From the NCBI GenBank assembly GCA_964475385.1, contig CAYYWV010000033.1, positions 1-25,091 of the forward strand: a stretch of DNA of 25,091 nt, written 5' to 3'. This DNA comes from CAYYWV01 sp964475385 (GTDB lineage Bacteria > Pseudomonadota > Alphaproteobacteria > JAAXGF01). A program made the position numbers and the translations under genes. The notes under the pieces are model-generated. The model searched no databases. It had not been told where the DNA came from and worked only from the letters and a program-made list of their open reading frames with translations. Below are positions 1 to 7,579 of the stretch, one piece after another (position 1 is the stretch's first letter; each line of letters opens with the position of its first letter).

Positions 1-398
1 TCGGCGAGCACCTCGATCACCCGGCAGTCCGCGATCCGCCCGCGCCGGCATTGCTCGATCATGCGCTCGAGCTCGCGCCTGAGCGCCTCGAGACGCCGGA
101 TTCGGCTCTCGACCCGGGCGAGCTGGGCGCTCGCGATGCGATCGGCGGCCGCGCAGGGGCGGTCGGGATCGTCGGCGAGGCTCATCAGCTCGCGGATCGC
201 GTCGAGCGAGAAGCCGAGCTCGCGTCCGTGTCGGATGAAGGCCAGGCGTTCGAGATGGCGGCGGTCGTAGCGCCGCTGGTTGCCCGCGGTGCGCACGGGC
301 TCGGGCATCAGGCCGATCGATTCGTAGTAGCGGATGGTCTGCACCTTGCAGCCGGTCTCGCGGGCGAGCTGGCCGATGGTGAGCGCGTGCGGAGGCAT
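1..398 (-). CDS. MerR-family metal-responsive regulator (ZntR/CadR/PbrR-like), 3' end outside window
   Basis: Transcription activator expected to sense a divalent heavy metal and switch on the divergent P-type ATPase gene. The N-terminal winged helix-turn-helix is clear (TIGQLARETGC at about 7-17, then TIRYYESIGL at 21-30), followed by the dimerisation helix. Metal-ligand cysteines are visible at Cys82, Cys117 and Cys125. The 35-residue spacing of the first two matches the Zn/Cd/Pb branch (ZntR Cys79/Cys114, CadR Cys77/Cys112), and the CueR-type pattern is not seen. The ATG at 398 has AAGGGA about six bases upstream. The gene runs off the window after about 132 codons, so the last few residues, where a further ligand could lie, are missing. 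Family assignment is firm; the exact metal (Zn, Cd or Pb) is inference. Confidence 0.9.
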   Translation of the reverse strand, partial: MPPHALTIGQLARETGCKVQTIRYYESIGLMPEPVRTAGNQRRYDRRHLERLAFIRHGRELGFSLDAIRELMSLADDPDRPCAAADRIASAQLARVESRIRRLEALRRELERMIEQCRRGRIADCRVIEVLA

Positions 399-407
399 GA
401 TTTTCCC

Positions 408-438
408 TTGAACCTACAGTCGCTGTAGCTCCTATCTT
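408..438 (+). promoter_or_regulatory. MerR-type promoter/operator with 19-bp spacer
   Basis: A -35 element TTGAAC (408-413) and a -10 element TATCTT (433-438) are separated by 19 bp, the abnormally long spacer typical of MerR-controlled promoters. The spacer carries the dyad CTACAG-TCG-CTGTAG (414-428). It faces the P-type ATPase gene, with an expected leader of about 48 bases, and lies just upstream of the divergent regulator start, so the regulator probably also controls itself. Confidence 0.85.
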
Positions 439-492
439 GCCAGGGAACGCCTCGCTCGTCGAGGAAGACCTGCCCCAACGCCAACGAAAGCC

Positions 493-2847
493 ATGCTCCA
501 ACGTTCAGTCCCGCCCCGGCCGACGCACGATCCTGATCACGGGCGTCACCCCCGCGGTAAAAACACAGAGAGCGCGCCGGCCGCTGCCTGCGATGCCTGC
601 GAGACCGCCCCGGATCTCGCTCCCCCCTCCGCATGGCGCATGGCTTTCGCGGTCGAAGGGCTCGATTGCGCCGAAGAGGTGGCGGCGCTCAAACGCGCAA
701 TCGGCCCGCTCGTCGGCGGCGAGGCGCATCTCGCCTTCGACGTCGTCAACGGGCGCATGATGGTCCTCGAAGGAGCGCAAGCCGTTTCGGCGGATGCGAT
801 CCGCGAGGCCGTCCGCAAGACCGGGATGAACGCGCGCCTCATCCGCGACGACGAGGGCGACGCAGCAACGCGCGCCGCCGAAAAGCGTCACCGAATTCAG
901 GTCTGGTTGATGGCGCTGTCCGGGCTTTCGGTTCTCACCGGGGTCGTGCTTCACATCCTGTTCGCGGGCGGCGTCGAGCGGGCGATCGCTCTCTTCGCCG
1001 GCCACGGCGGCGAGCCCATGCCGGCGACCGAGATCGGGGCTTACGCGCTCGCCATCGTCTTCGGCGGACGATTCGTGGTCGTCAAGGCATGGTACGCGGC
1101 GCGCGCGCTTAGGCCCGATATCAATCTTTTGATGGTCATCGCGGTCTCCGGCGCGGTCGTTATCGGCGAGTGGTTCGAGGCCGCAACGGTGACCTTTCTG
1201 TTCGCGCTTTCGCTGGTGCTGGAAAGCTGGAGCGTAGGCCGCGCGCGGCGCGCCATCGCGGCCCTTCTCGACCTCGCGCCGCCCAGCGTGCGCGTTCGGA
1301 CCGCAACCGGCGAAGAGATCGAAACCCCGGTCGCATCGGTCGCGCCGGGCAGCCGCTTCGTCGTCCGGCCGGGCGAGCGCATCGCCCTCGACGGCCGCGT
1401 GGTCGCCGGCGAAAGCGCGGTCAACCAGGCCCCGATCACGGGCGAAAGCCTGCCGGTTCCCAAGGCGCCGGGGGATACGGTCTTCGCCGGCACCATCAAC
1501 GGCGACGGCGCGATCGAGGTCGAAAGCACCAAACCCGCCTCCGACACCACGCTCGCCCGCATCATTCGCCTGATCGAGGAGGCGCACGCCCGCCGCGCTC
1601 GGGCCGAGCAGTGGGTCGAGTCCTTCGCCCGCGTCTACACGCCGCTTGTGATCCTGCTTGCGATTGCGGTGTTCCTGGTCCCCCCGCTCGCTTTCGGCGG
1701 GGCGTGGGATGTGTGGTTCTACCGCGCGCTCGTCCTGCTCGTCATCGCCTGCCCTTGCGCGCTCGTGATCTCGACGCCGGTGGGGGTCGTCGCCGCGCTC
1801 GCTTCGGCGGCGCGTCGCGGCGTATTGGTCAAGGGGGGAACCTACATCGAGCAGCCCGCGCGGCTTGAAGCGATCGCCTTCGACAAAACCGGCACGCTCA
1901 CCCGCGGCGCGCCCGAGGTGGTCGCGGTCGTGCCCTTCGACGGCCACACCGAGGAGGAGCTTCTCGAACGCGCCGCCGCGCTCGAAGCGCGCAGCATGCA
2001 CCCGCTCGCCCGCGCCATCGTCGCATACGCAAGCGCCCGCGGAATCGCGCCGCCCCCGGCCGAGAACGCCCGCCTCCTTCAAGGCAAGGGCGTCGCCGGA
2101 CGCTTCGACGGCGAGGAGTTCTGGCTCGGCTCGCACCGCTATCTCGTCGAGCGCGGCCAGGGCTCGGACGCGCTCGCCGCTCAGACCGAAGCCTTAGAGC
2201 GCGCGGGCCGGACCGTGATCGTGATCGGCAACGCCCGTCACGTCTGCGGCCTGATCGCCGTCGCCGACGGCCTCCGCCCCGAGGTTCCCGCCGTGCTCGC
2301 CGCATTGCGTCGCGCAGGCGTGCAACGCCTCGTCATGCTCACCGGCGATAACCGGGCGACCGCCGAAGCGATCGGGCGCGAAGCCGGGGTCGATGCGGTC
2401 GAGGCCGAGCTGTTGCCCGAGGATAAGGTCGCCGCGATCGAACGGCTGACGGCTGCGCACGGTACGGTCGCCATGGTCGGCGACGGGGTCAACGACGCCC
2501 CCGCCATGGCGCGGGCGAGCTTCGGCATCGCCATGGGCGCGATGGGGAGCGACGCCGCGATCGAGACCGCGGACATCGCGCTTATGACCGACGATCTCGA
2601 AAAACTGCCCTGGCTGATCGCGCACTCCCGGCGCACAATCCGCATTATTCGCGAGAACATCGTCTTCGCGCTCGGGGTGAAGGCCGTCTTCGTGGTTCTC
2701 ACCTTCGCCGGGATCGCCACGCTTTGGGGCGCGATCGCGGCCGATGTCGGCGCTTCGCTCCTGGTGGTCGCCAACGCGCTTCGCCTGCTTCGCGCCGACA
2801 TTCCTGAAATTCAGCCTTCACCGCGACCGGCGTCCGCCAACGGATGA
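493..2847 (+). CDS. zntA: Zn/Cd/Pb-exporting P1B-type ATPase (ZntA/CadA-like)
   Basis: Inner-membrane heavy-metal efflux ATPase, 784 residues. Visible landmarks in order: a short His/Cys-bearing N-terminal tail; one heavy-metal-associated domain whose metal loop reads GLDCAEE (Cys59, with Glu in place of the second Cys); the TGES actuator motif (316-319); the membrane CPC motif (Cys420-Pro-Cys422); the phosphorylated Asp464 in DKTGTLT; His503-Pro504; and GDGVND (Asp664, Asp668). In the last membrane helices Lys730 and Asp751 are 21 residues apart, the same spacing as ZntA Lys693/Asp714, which points to divalent Zn/Cd/Pb and away from Cu(I). No better in-frame start exists upstream of 493 and the ribosome site is weak. 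It is controlled by the divergent MerR-family gene and overlaps the next gene by four bases (ATGA). Confidence 0.93.
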   Translation: MLQRSVPPRPTHDPDHGRHPRGKNTESAPAAACDACETAPDLAPPSAWRMAFAVEGLDCAEEVAALKRAIGPLVGGEAHLAFDVVNGRMMVLEGAQAVSADAIREAVRKTGMNARLIRDDEGDAATRAAEKRHRIQVWLMALSGLSVLTGVVLHILFAGGVERAIALFAGHGGEPMPATEIGAYALAIVFGGRFVVVKAWYAARALRPDINLLMVIAVSGAVVIGEWFEAATVTFLFALSLVLESWSVGRARRAIAALLDLAPPSVRVRTATGEEIETPVASVAPGSRFVVRPGERIALDGRVVAGESAVNQAPITGESLPVPKAPGDTVFAGTINGDGAIEVESTKPASDTTLARIIRLIEEAHARRARAEQWVESFARVYTPLVILLAIAVFLVPPLAFGGAWDVWFYRALVLLVIACPCALVISTPVGVVAALASAARRGVLVKGGTYIEQPARLEAIAFDKTGTLTRGAPEVVAVVPFDGHTEEELLERAAALEARSMHPLARAIVAYASARGIAPPPAENARLLQGKGVAGRFDGEEFWLGSHRYLVERGQGSDALAAQTEALERAGRTVIVIGNARHVCGLIAVADGLRPEVPAVLAALRRAGVQRLVMLTGDNRATAEAIGREAGVDAVEAELLPEDKVAAIERLTAAHGTVAMVGDGVNDAPAMARASFGIAMGAMGSDAAIETADIALMTDDLEKLPWLIAHSRRTIRIIRENIVFALGVKAVFVVLTFAGIATLWGAIAADVGASLLVVANALRLLRADIPEIQPSPRPASANG

Positions 2848-3923
2848 TCACCTCGAAACGGCTGGCGAAAGCCGCCGCGGCGGCGGCGCTCGCGACGTTC
2901 TCAAGCGCTGGCGCAGCTTACGCGCACGAAGCCGCTTCGGCCGTTGAAAACCTCTGGTCCGCGTGGACTCTATCGCCCGAGATCGTCGCCGGCACGTTGA
3001 TCGCCGGCCTCGTATACAGCGCGGGGCTGCGCCGGTGCTGGCTGGGCGAGCAGACCCGCGGCTGGCGACATGCGGCGTTCTTCGCCGGCCTCGCGGCAGT
3101 GTTTCTGGCCCTTCAGTCGCCCATAGACGCCCTCGCCGCGCGGTTGTTCTCCGTCCACCAAGTCCAACACCTTTTGTTGCGGACGGTGGGACCGATGCTC
3201 ATTGCGCTGGCTTGGCCTTCCGGGCTCTTAATCGCCGGCATGCCGGCCCTGTTGCGGAAGACCCTGTTGAGGCCGGTGGTCGCGAGCAAGACGATGCGCA
3301 AGGCTTTCAGCGCGCTCGCCCATCCTGTTTCAGCGACGGCGTTCTTCATCGGCGCGCTCTATTTCTGGGAAATCCCGCGCTATCACAATCTCGCCCTCCT
3401 CAACGAGCCGATCCACTACTTCATGCACGCAAGCATGCTGGCCGCCGGGCTGGTGTTTTGGTGGCGCGTGTTCGAGCGACGGTCGGCTCCGCAAGGCCTG
3501 CGCTATGGCGTTCGGCTTATGATGCTGTGGCTGGTCATTCTCTCCAACATCGTCCTCGGCGCGTATACGACGCTGAAAAGCACGGTCCTTTACGGCGCTT
3601 ACGATGTGACCGGAAGGCTGTTCGACTATCCGCCGCTCACCGACGAGCAAGTAGGCGGCATCGTCATCTGGATACCGAGCAGCATGATGGGCCTGATCGC
3701 GATCCTGATCGTCATTCATATGTGGGGACGCCACGAAACCCGCGTCGAGACCCGTCTCGCCGCACGCGGCGCCGACGGCGCGCTTCCCTTGACGGCGGCC
3801 CAAGTGGTTCGCGCGCAGGCCGGCCGCAACCGGACCGTTGCGCTCGGTCTCGCAATCTTCGCCATCACCGTTTTCACCGCCGCGATCACCCTGGGCGTGG
3901 TTCGGCTCGTCATGGGACGCTGA
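2844..3923 (+). CDS. ctaG: CtaG-like cytochrome c oxidase assembly factor (caa3_CtaG family)
   Basis: Polytopic membrane protein of 359 residues. It opens with a signal-like segment ending AYA (about 25-27), followed by an HEA...WSAW segment and several hydrophobic helices. The HQVQH motif (His105, His109) and further histidines (RYHN, IHYFMH) match the caa3_CtaG family, implicated in assembly of caa3-type terminal oxidases. This family is unrelated to the Cox11 protein that is also sometimes named CtaG. The start codon overlaps the ATPase stop (ATGA), so the two are probably translationally coupled and induced together by the metal-responsive promoter. The polar, Arg-rich region after about 290 is followed by a last helix near the C-terminus. 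The family call is good; a metal-handling role here is inferred from the neighbours. Confidence 0.82.
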   Translation: MITSKRLAKAAAAAALATFSSAGAAYAHEAASAVENLWSAWTLSPEIVAGTLIAGLVYSAGLRRCWLGEQTRGWRHAAFFAGLAAVFLALQSPIDALAARLFSVHQVQHLLLRTVGPMLIALAWPSGLLIAGMPALLRKTLLRPVVASKTMRKAFSALAHPVSATAFFIGALYFWEIPRYHNLALLNEPIHYFMHASMLAAGLVFWWRVFERRSAPQGLRYGVRLMMLWLVILSNIVLGAYTTLKSTVLYGAYDVTGRLFDYPPLTDEQVGGIVIWIPSSMMGLIAILIVIHMWGRHETRVETRLAARGADGALPLTAAQVVRAQAGRNRTVALGLAIFAITVFTAAITLGVVRLVMGR

Positions 3924-4044
3924 ACGCGCGCGAGCCCGCCGCCTCCTCTGTCTGCGCGTATAACCGCTCTCTTTCTTCGCCCGCGGAAGATGGCGTAGGC
4001 TGCCACCGCCGGCCCATTGCCGCCACCCCACGGAGATAGCGAAG

Positions 4045-5244
4045 ATGACGAGCGCGCGCGAACGGCTTCTCGACGGCATTCGCATTCTCGACTTCACCCG
4101 CGTGATGGCGGGGCCGTACTGCACCGCGCTTCTCGCCGACCTCGGCGCCGAGGTCATCAAGGTCGAGCCCCCGGGCGGCGACGACTACCGCCATGTGGGG
4201 CCGTTCAAGAACGGCGAGAGCGCGCTGTTCCTTCTCGTCAACCGGCGCAAGCGCGGGATCGTCCTCGACCTCAAGACCGAAAAGGGCGTAGAGCTCGCCC
4301 GCGCGCTCGCCGCCAAGGCTGACGTGGTGGTCGAGAACTTCCGCCCCGGCGTCGCCGCGCGGCTCGGCATCGACTACGAGAGCCTGAGCGCGGAAAACCC
4401 CGGGCTCGTCTACGCGAGCATCTCGGGCTTCGGGCAGACGAGCCCGATGGGCGATCTTCCGGCCTATGACATCGTCGCCCAGGCGCTGACCGGCCTGATG
4501 GCGATGACCGGCGAAGCGGACGGTCCGCCTACGATGGTCGGCGAATCGATCGGCGATCTCGCGGCCGCGATGTTCGCCGCTTATGGCATTCTCGCCGCCC
4601 TTCTCGCCCGCGAGCGCACGGGGCGCGGCCGTTATCTCGATGTGGCGCTGTTCGATTCCCTGTTCGCGCTTTTGCCGACATCGCTCTGCCAGGTGCTCTA
4701 CGCCGGGCGCGCGCCGAAGCGCGTCGGCAACCGCCACCAGGTCTCGGCCCCTTTCGGCGTCTTCCGCGCGAGCGACGGCCATGTGGTGATCGCGGCGCTG
4801 ACCGAACGCCAGTTCGCGGCGCTCGCCGAGGCCATCGGTCGGCCCGAGATCGCCGACGACCCGCGGTTCGCGAGCGACGAGGACCGGTGCGCCCACGAAT
4901 CGGCGCTGCGCGCCGAGATCGAGGCCTGGACCGCCGCGCGGCCCGTCGAGGAGGCGGTGGCGGCGCTCTCCGCGGCCGGCGTTCCCGCCGCCCCGATCTG
5001 GGAGATCGCCGAGGCCGCGCGTTCGCCCCAGGTCACGGCCCGCGGCCTTCTCGCCACCGCCCGCCACAAGCGCCTCGGTCCGATCCCGGTTCCCGAGCAA
5101 CCGGTTCGGTTCGCGGACGCGCCGCGCGGCGAGGCGACGGCCGCGCCCACGCTCGGCGAGCACTCGGACGAGGTCTTGCGCGCGGTGCTCGGGCTCGACG
5201 ACGACGAGATCCGCGCCTTGCGCGCGGTCGGCGCGGTTCGCTGA
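4045..5244 (+). CDS. CaiB/BaiF family (class III) CoA-transferase
   Basis: Cytosolic enzyme of 399 residues that moves CoA from an acyl-CoA donor to a carboxylic acid through aspartyl-CoA thioester chemistry. The N-terminus LDGIRILDFTRVMAGPY and the ADLGAEVIKVEPP segment (about 31-43) are typical. Asp171 in the VGESIGD segment sits where formyl-CoA transferase has its catalytic Asp169. The GRGRYLDVALFDS segment and a C-terminal Pro/Gly-rich domain complete the family pattern and usual length. A GGAG ribosome site lies about ten bases before the ATG. The gene is followed after 16 bases by an acyl-CoA dehydrogenase gene, so they form one unit: activation of an acid to its CoA ester, then oxidation. 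The acid substrate cannot be told from sequence. Confidence 0.9.
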   Translation: MTSARERLLDGIRILDFTRVMAGPYCTALLADLGAEVIKVEPPGGDDYRHVGPFKNGESALFLLVNRRKRGIVLDLKTEKGVELARALAAKADVVVENFRPGVAARLGIDYESLSAENPGLVYASISGFGQTSPMGDLPAYDIVAQALTGLMAMTGEADGPPTMVGESIGDLAAAMFAAYGILAALLARERTGRGRYLDVALFDSLFALLPTSLCQVLYAGRAPKRVGNRHQVSAPFGVFRASDGHVVIAALTERQFAALAEAIGRPEIADDPRFASDEDRCAHESALRAEIEAWTAARPVEEAVAALSAAGVPAAPIWEIAEAARSPQVTARGLLATARHKRLGPIPVPEQPVRFADAPRGEATAAPTLGEHSDEVLRAVLGLDDDEIRALRAVGAVR

Positions 5245-5260
5245 CAAAGGAAGGACGACG

Positions 5261-6403
5261 ATGGATTTCCGTCTGAGCGAGGAGGACGAAGCCGTCTTCG
5301 AGGCGGTGCGCCGTTTCGCCGAGGCCGAGCTCGCGCCCCGGGCGGCCGAGATCGACGAGACCGAGACCTTCGCCACCGTCCATCTGCCGGGGCTCGGCGC
5401 GCTCGGCGTCATGGGCATGAACCTGCCCGAACGCGTCGGCGGCGCGGGGGTCTCGCCGCTCGCCTTGTTCCGGGCGGTCGAGGCCATCGCGGGCGCTTGC
5501 GCCTCGACCGGCTCGATGGTGACGGCGCACTACCTCGCGACCGATTCGATCCTGCTCGGGGGCGACGAGGCGTTGCAGGCGCGCTTTCTGCCCGACGCGG
5601 CCGCCGGCAGGCGGCTCGGCGCTTTCGCGCTCACCGAGCCGGGCGCGGGCTCGAACCCCGCCGACATGGCGACGCGCGCCTATCGGGACGGCGACGGTTA
5701 TCGCATCGAAGGCGTCAAGCACTTCATCTCGAACGCGGGCGCGGCCGACTTCCTGGTGGTCTATGCGATCACCGACCCCGCGGCCGGGCGCCGCGGGATC
5801 AGCGCCTTCGTGGTCGAGCGCGACGCCCCGGGCGTGGCCGTCGGCGCGCGCGAGCCGACCATGGGCTTGCGCGGCGGCCATGTGTTCGAGATCCGCCTCG
5901 ACTGCCGGGTGCCGGCCGAGAGCCGGATCGGCCCCGAGGGTTCGGGGTTCAAGACCGCGATGCGGGTGCTGGACAACGGCCGGGTCGAGGTCGCGGCGCA
6001 GTGCGTCGGCATCGCCCAGGCCGCGCTCGACGCGGCCCTCGCCTGGGCCGGCGAACGTCGGGTCGGCGGCGCGCCCATCGGCGACTTCCAGGGTTTGCAA
6101 TGGATGCTCGCCGACATGGCGACCGAGCTCGAAGCGGCGCGGCTGCTCGGGCTCAAGGCGGCGTGGCTCAGGGCCGAAGGCCAGCGCTTCACCGCCGAGG
6201 CCTCGATGGCCAAGCTGTTCGCCTCCGAGATGGTCCATCGGGTGACCGACCGCGCGCTCCAGATCCACGGCGGCTATGGGTACACCCGGGCGATGCCGCT
6301 CGAACGCCTGGTCCGCGACGCCCGCATCATGCGGATCTTCGAGGGCTCGTCCGAGATCCAGCGCAACATCATCGCCCGCAGCCTGCTGCGCAGCCCGCGC
6401 TGA
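5261..6403 (+). CDS. Acyl-CoA dehydrogenase (short/medium-chain FAD type)
   Basis: FAD flavoenzyme of 380 residues introducing an alpha-beta double bond into an acyl-CoA. The FALTEPGAGSNPADM segment (FAD/acyl binding) and the GVKHFISNAG segment are both typical of the family. The C-terminal IHGGYGYTRAMPLERLVRD region leads to the catalytic base Glu361 in IFEGSSEIQ, the position used by short- and medium-chain enzymes. The start has AAGGAAGG upstream. It lies 16 bases behind the CoA-transferase gene, suggesting they act on the same CoA ester. Electrons would pass to an electron-transfer flavoprotein, which is not encoded in this window. Family is certain; substrate chain (fatty, dicarboxylic or branched) is not. 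Confidence 0.93.
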   Translation: MDFRLSEEDEAVFEAVRRFAEAELAPRAAEIDETETFATVHLPGLGALGVMGMNLPERVGGAGVSPLALFRAVEAIAGACASTGSMVTAHYLATDSILLGGDEALQARFLPDAAAGRRLGAFALTEPGAGSNPADMATRAYRDGDGYRIEGVKHFISNAGAADFLVVYAITDPAAGRRGISAFVVERDAPGVAVGAREPTMGLRGGHVFEIRLDCRVPAESRIGPEGSGFKTAMRVLDNGRVEVAAQCVGIAQAALDAALAWAGERRVGGAPIGDFQGLQWMLADMATELEAARLLGLKAAWLRAEGQRFTAEASMAKLFASEMVHRVTDRALQIHGGYGYTRAMPLERLVRDARIMRIFEGSSEIQRNIIARSLLRSPR

Positions 6404-6419
6404 CGCCGCCGCGGCGGCG
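6404..6419. other. GC palindrome directly after the acyl-CoA dehydrogenase stop
   Basis: CGCCGCCGCGGCGGCG is a perfect 16-bp palindrome starting at the base after the stop codon. It could form a short hairpin at the 3' end of the caiB-type/acyl-CoA dehydrogenase message. There is no T run after it, so calling it a terminator would be weak; the trinucleotide bias of the genome could produce it by chance. Confidence 0.3.
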
Positions 6420-6436
6420 GTCGGCGAAAAGCCCTA

Positions 6437-6465
6437 TTGTCAGAATATGTAAGATATCTTACATT
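6437..6465 (+). promoter_or_regulatory. Promoter of the DeoR-type gene with an 18-bp palindromic operator in the spacer
   Basis: TTGTCA (6437-6442) and TACATT (6460-6465) are 17 bp apart. The spacer and the start of the -10 hold a perfect 18-bp palindrome, ATGTAAGATATCTTACAT (6447-6464), strikingly AT-rich for this genome. A dyad overlapping the promoter core is the usual layout of a repressor operator, most simply autorepression by the DeoR-family protein whose TTG start follows about 48 bases downstream. The GT...AC ends would also suit a GntR-type regulator, so the binder is not proven. Confidence 0.65.
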
Positions 6466-6512
6466 TTAACTCTCTTGCCCGCCCTGCGGGCTCCGACAGC
6501 GACGAGGGCAGG

Positions 6513-7379
6513 TTGATCGCCGCGACGAGCGGAAGAAGACTAGGGTCGAGCGAACGGCAGGATGCGATCGTTCGCATCGTGCGCGAGAAGGGCTACGCCT
6601 CGATCGAAAGCATGGCCCAGGCCTTCGACGTCTCGGCCCAGACCATCCGCCGCGACGTGATCGAGCTTAGCCGGCGCAACCTCGTGCAGCGCTATCACGG
6701 GGGCGCGGGTCTGCCGACGGGCCGCGACCGGCTCGCCTACTCGAACCGCCGGGTCCGCTTCGCGGCCGAGAAGCGCCGCATCGCCGCCGCGCTCGCGCGC
6801 GAGATCCCGAACGGCGCCTCGCTGTTCATCGACATCGGCACGACCACCGAAGCGGTCGCCGAAGCGCTTCTGAATCATAAAGGTTTACGCATTATCACCA
6901 ATCATATAGCGGTCGTTTCGACGTTCTGCGAGAACACCGATTTCGAGATCATTCTGACCGGCGGCATGGTTCGCAACCCCGACCGAGCGGTCACCGGCGA
7001 GGCGGCCGCCGAGTTCCTGCGCGAGTTCCGGGTGCGGTTCGGCATTTTCGGAATCGGGGCCATCGACCACGAAGGGCAGATGCTCGACTACGATTACCGC
7101 GACACCCGCGTCTCGCGCGCCGCGATCGAGATTTCGCGCCACCGCTTCGTGGTCGCCGATTCGAGCAAGTTTTTCGGCGACGCCATGATCCGGCTCGCCC
7201 ACGTCTCGGAGATCGACGCCTTGTTCACCGACGCTCCGCCGCCGCCGGCGATCGCCGAGCAGCTCGCCTCCCACGGCGTCAAGCTCGTCGTCGCGAGCGA
7301 CGATTCGCAGACCGATCCGGAGGCCACGAATGCCGGAGAGCAAAGCCCGTCTCCAACGCGGCTTTCGGAAACTGCGTGA
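6513..7379 (+). CDS. DeoR/GlpR-family transcriptional regulator
   Basis: Repressor of 288 residues, probably sensing a phosphorylated sugar or glycerol-phosphate-like effector. The N-terminal DeoR helix-turn-helix is clear: RQDAIVRIVREKGYASIESM (about 15-34), recognition helix SAQTIRRDVIEL (41-52), and the wing ending VQRYHGGA. The C-terminal sensor domain shows FIDIGTTTEAV (105-115) and LTGGMVRNPDRAVTG. The only start that keeps the whole DNA-binding domain is the TTG at 6513, preceded by GAGGGCAGG; no ATG or GTG fits. The tail after about 265 is polar and likely disordered. It lies upstream of the ABC importer in the same direction, and a new promoter lies between them, so it most likely regulates that importer and itself. 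Confidence 0.9.
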   Translation: MIAATSGRRLGSSERQDAIVRIVREKGYASIESMAQAFDVSAQTIRRDVIELSRRNLVQRYHGGAGLPTGRDRLAYSNRRVRFAAEKRRIAAALAREIPNGASLFIDIGTTTEAVAEALLNHKGLRIITNHIAVVSTFCENTDFEIILTGGMVRNPDRAVTGEAAAEFLREFRVRFGIFGIGAIDHEGQMLDYDYRDTRVSRAAIEISRHRFVVADSSKFFGDAMIRLAHVSEIDALFTDAPPPPAIAEQLASHGVKLVVASDDSQTDPEATNAGEQSPSPTRLSETA

Positions 7380-7382
7380 AAC

Positions 7383-7425
7383 TTGACAGGTTCGTGAGAT
7401 TTCCAACATAATTTTTGTAACAAAA
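7383..7425 (+). promoter_or_regulatory. Promoter of the Ugp-like ABC operon with a TTTTGT-A-ACAAAA dyad
   Basis: TTGACA (7383-7388) and CATAAT (7407-7412) are separated by 18 bp, close to the sigma-70 consensus. Directly behind the -10 lies the perfect inverted repeat TTTTGT-A-ACAAAA (7413-7425), covering the expected transcription start. This is the layout of a repressor operator, and the adjacent DeoR-type regulator is the natural candidate. The leader to the ATPase gene is about 150 bases and contains a further small inverted repeat (CTGGAC/GTCCAG, 7509-7526). Confidence 0.65.
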
Positions 7426-7579
7426 CGGACACAATAATGCGCGTAAGCTGAGCCCAGCACGCGCAGGGGACGCCGGCGCGCCGCAACCGGACGGTCGCCG
7501 GACGCGGTCTGGACGCCACAGTCCAGGTCGTGACCGAATGGACCGGGAAGAACGCGGCAAAGGGAGGATGCGAGCGTTC

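Noticed and set aside
505..2136. 543-codon open frame on the minus strand inside the P-type ATPase gene
   Set aside because: It is antisense to a gene with every catalytic motif intact; long antisense frames are expected in GC-rich DNA, and its protein is low-complexity Arg/Asp/Gly-rich.
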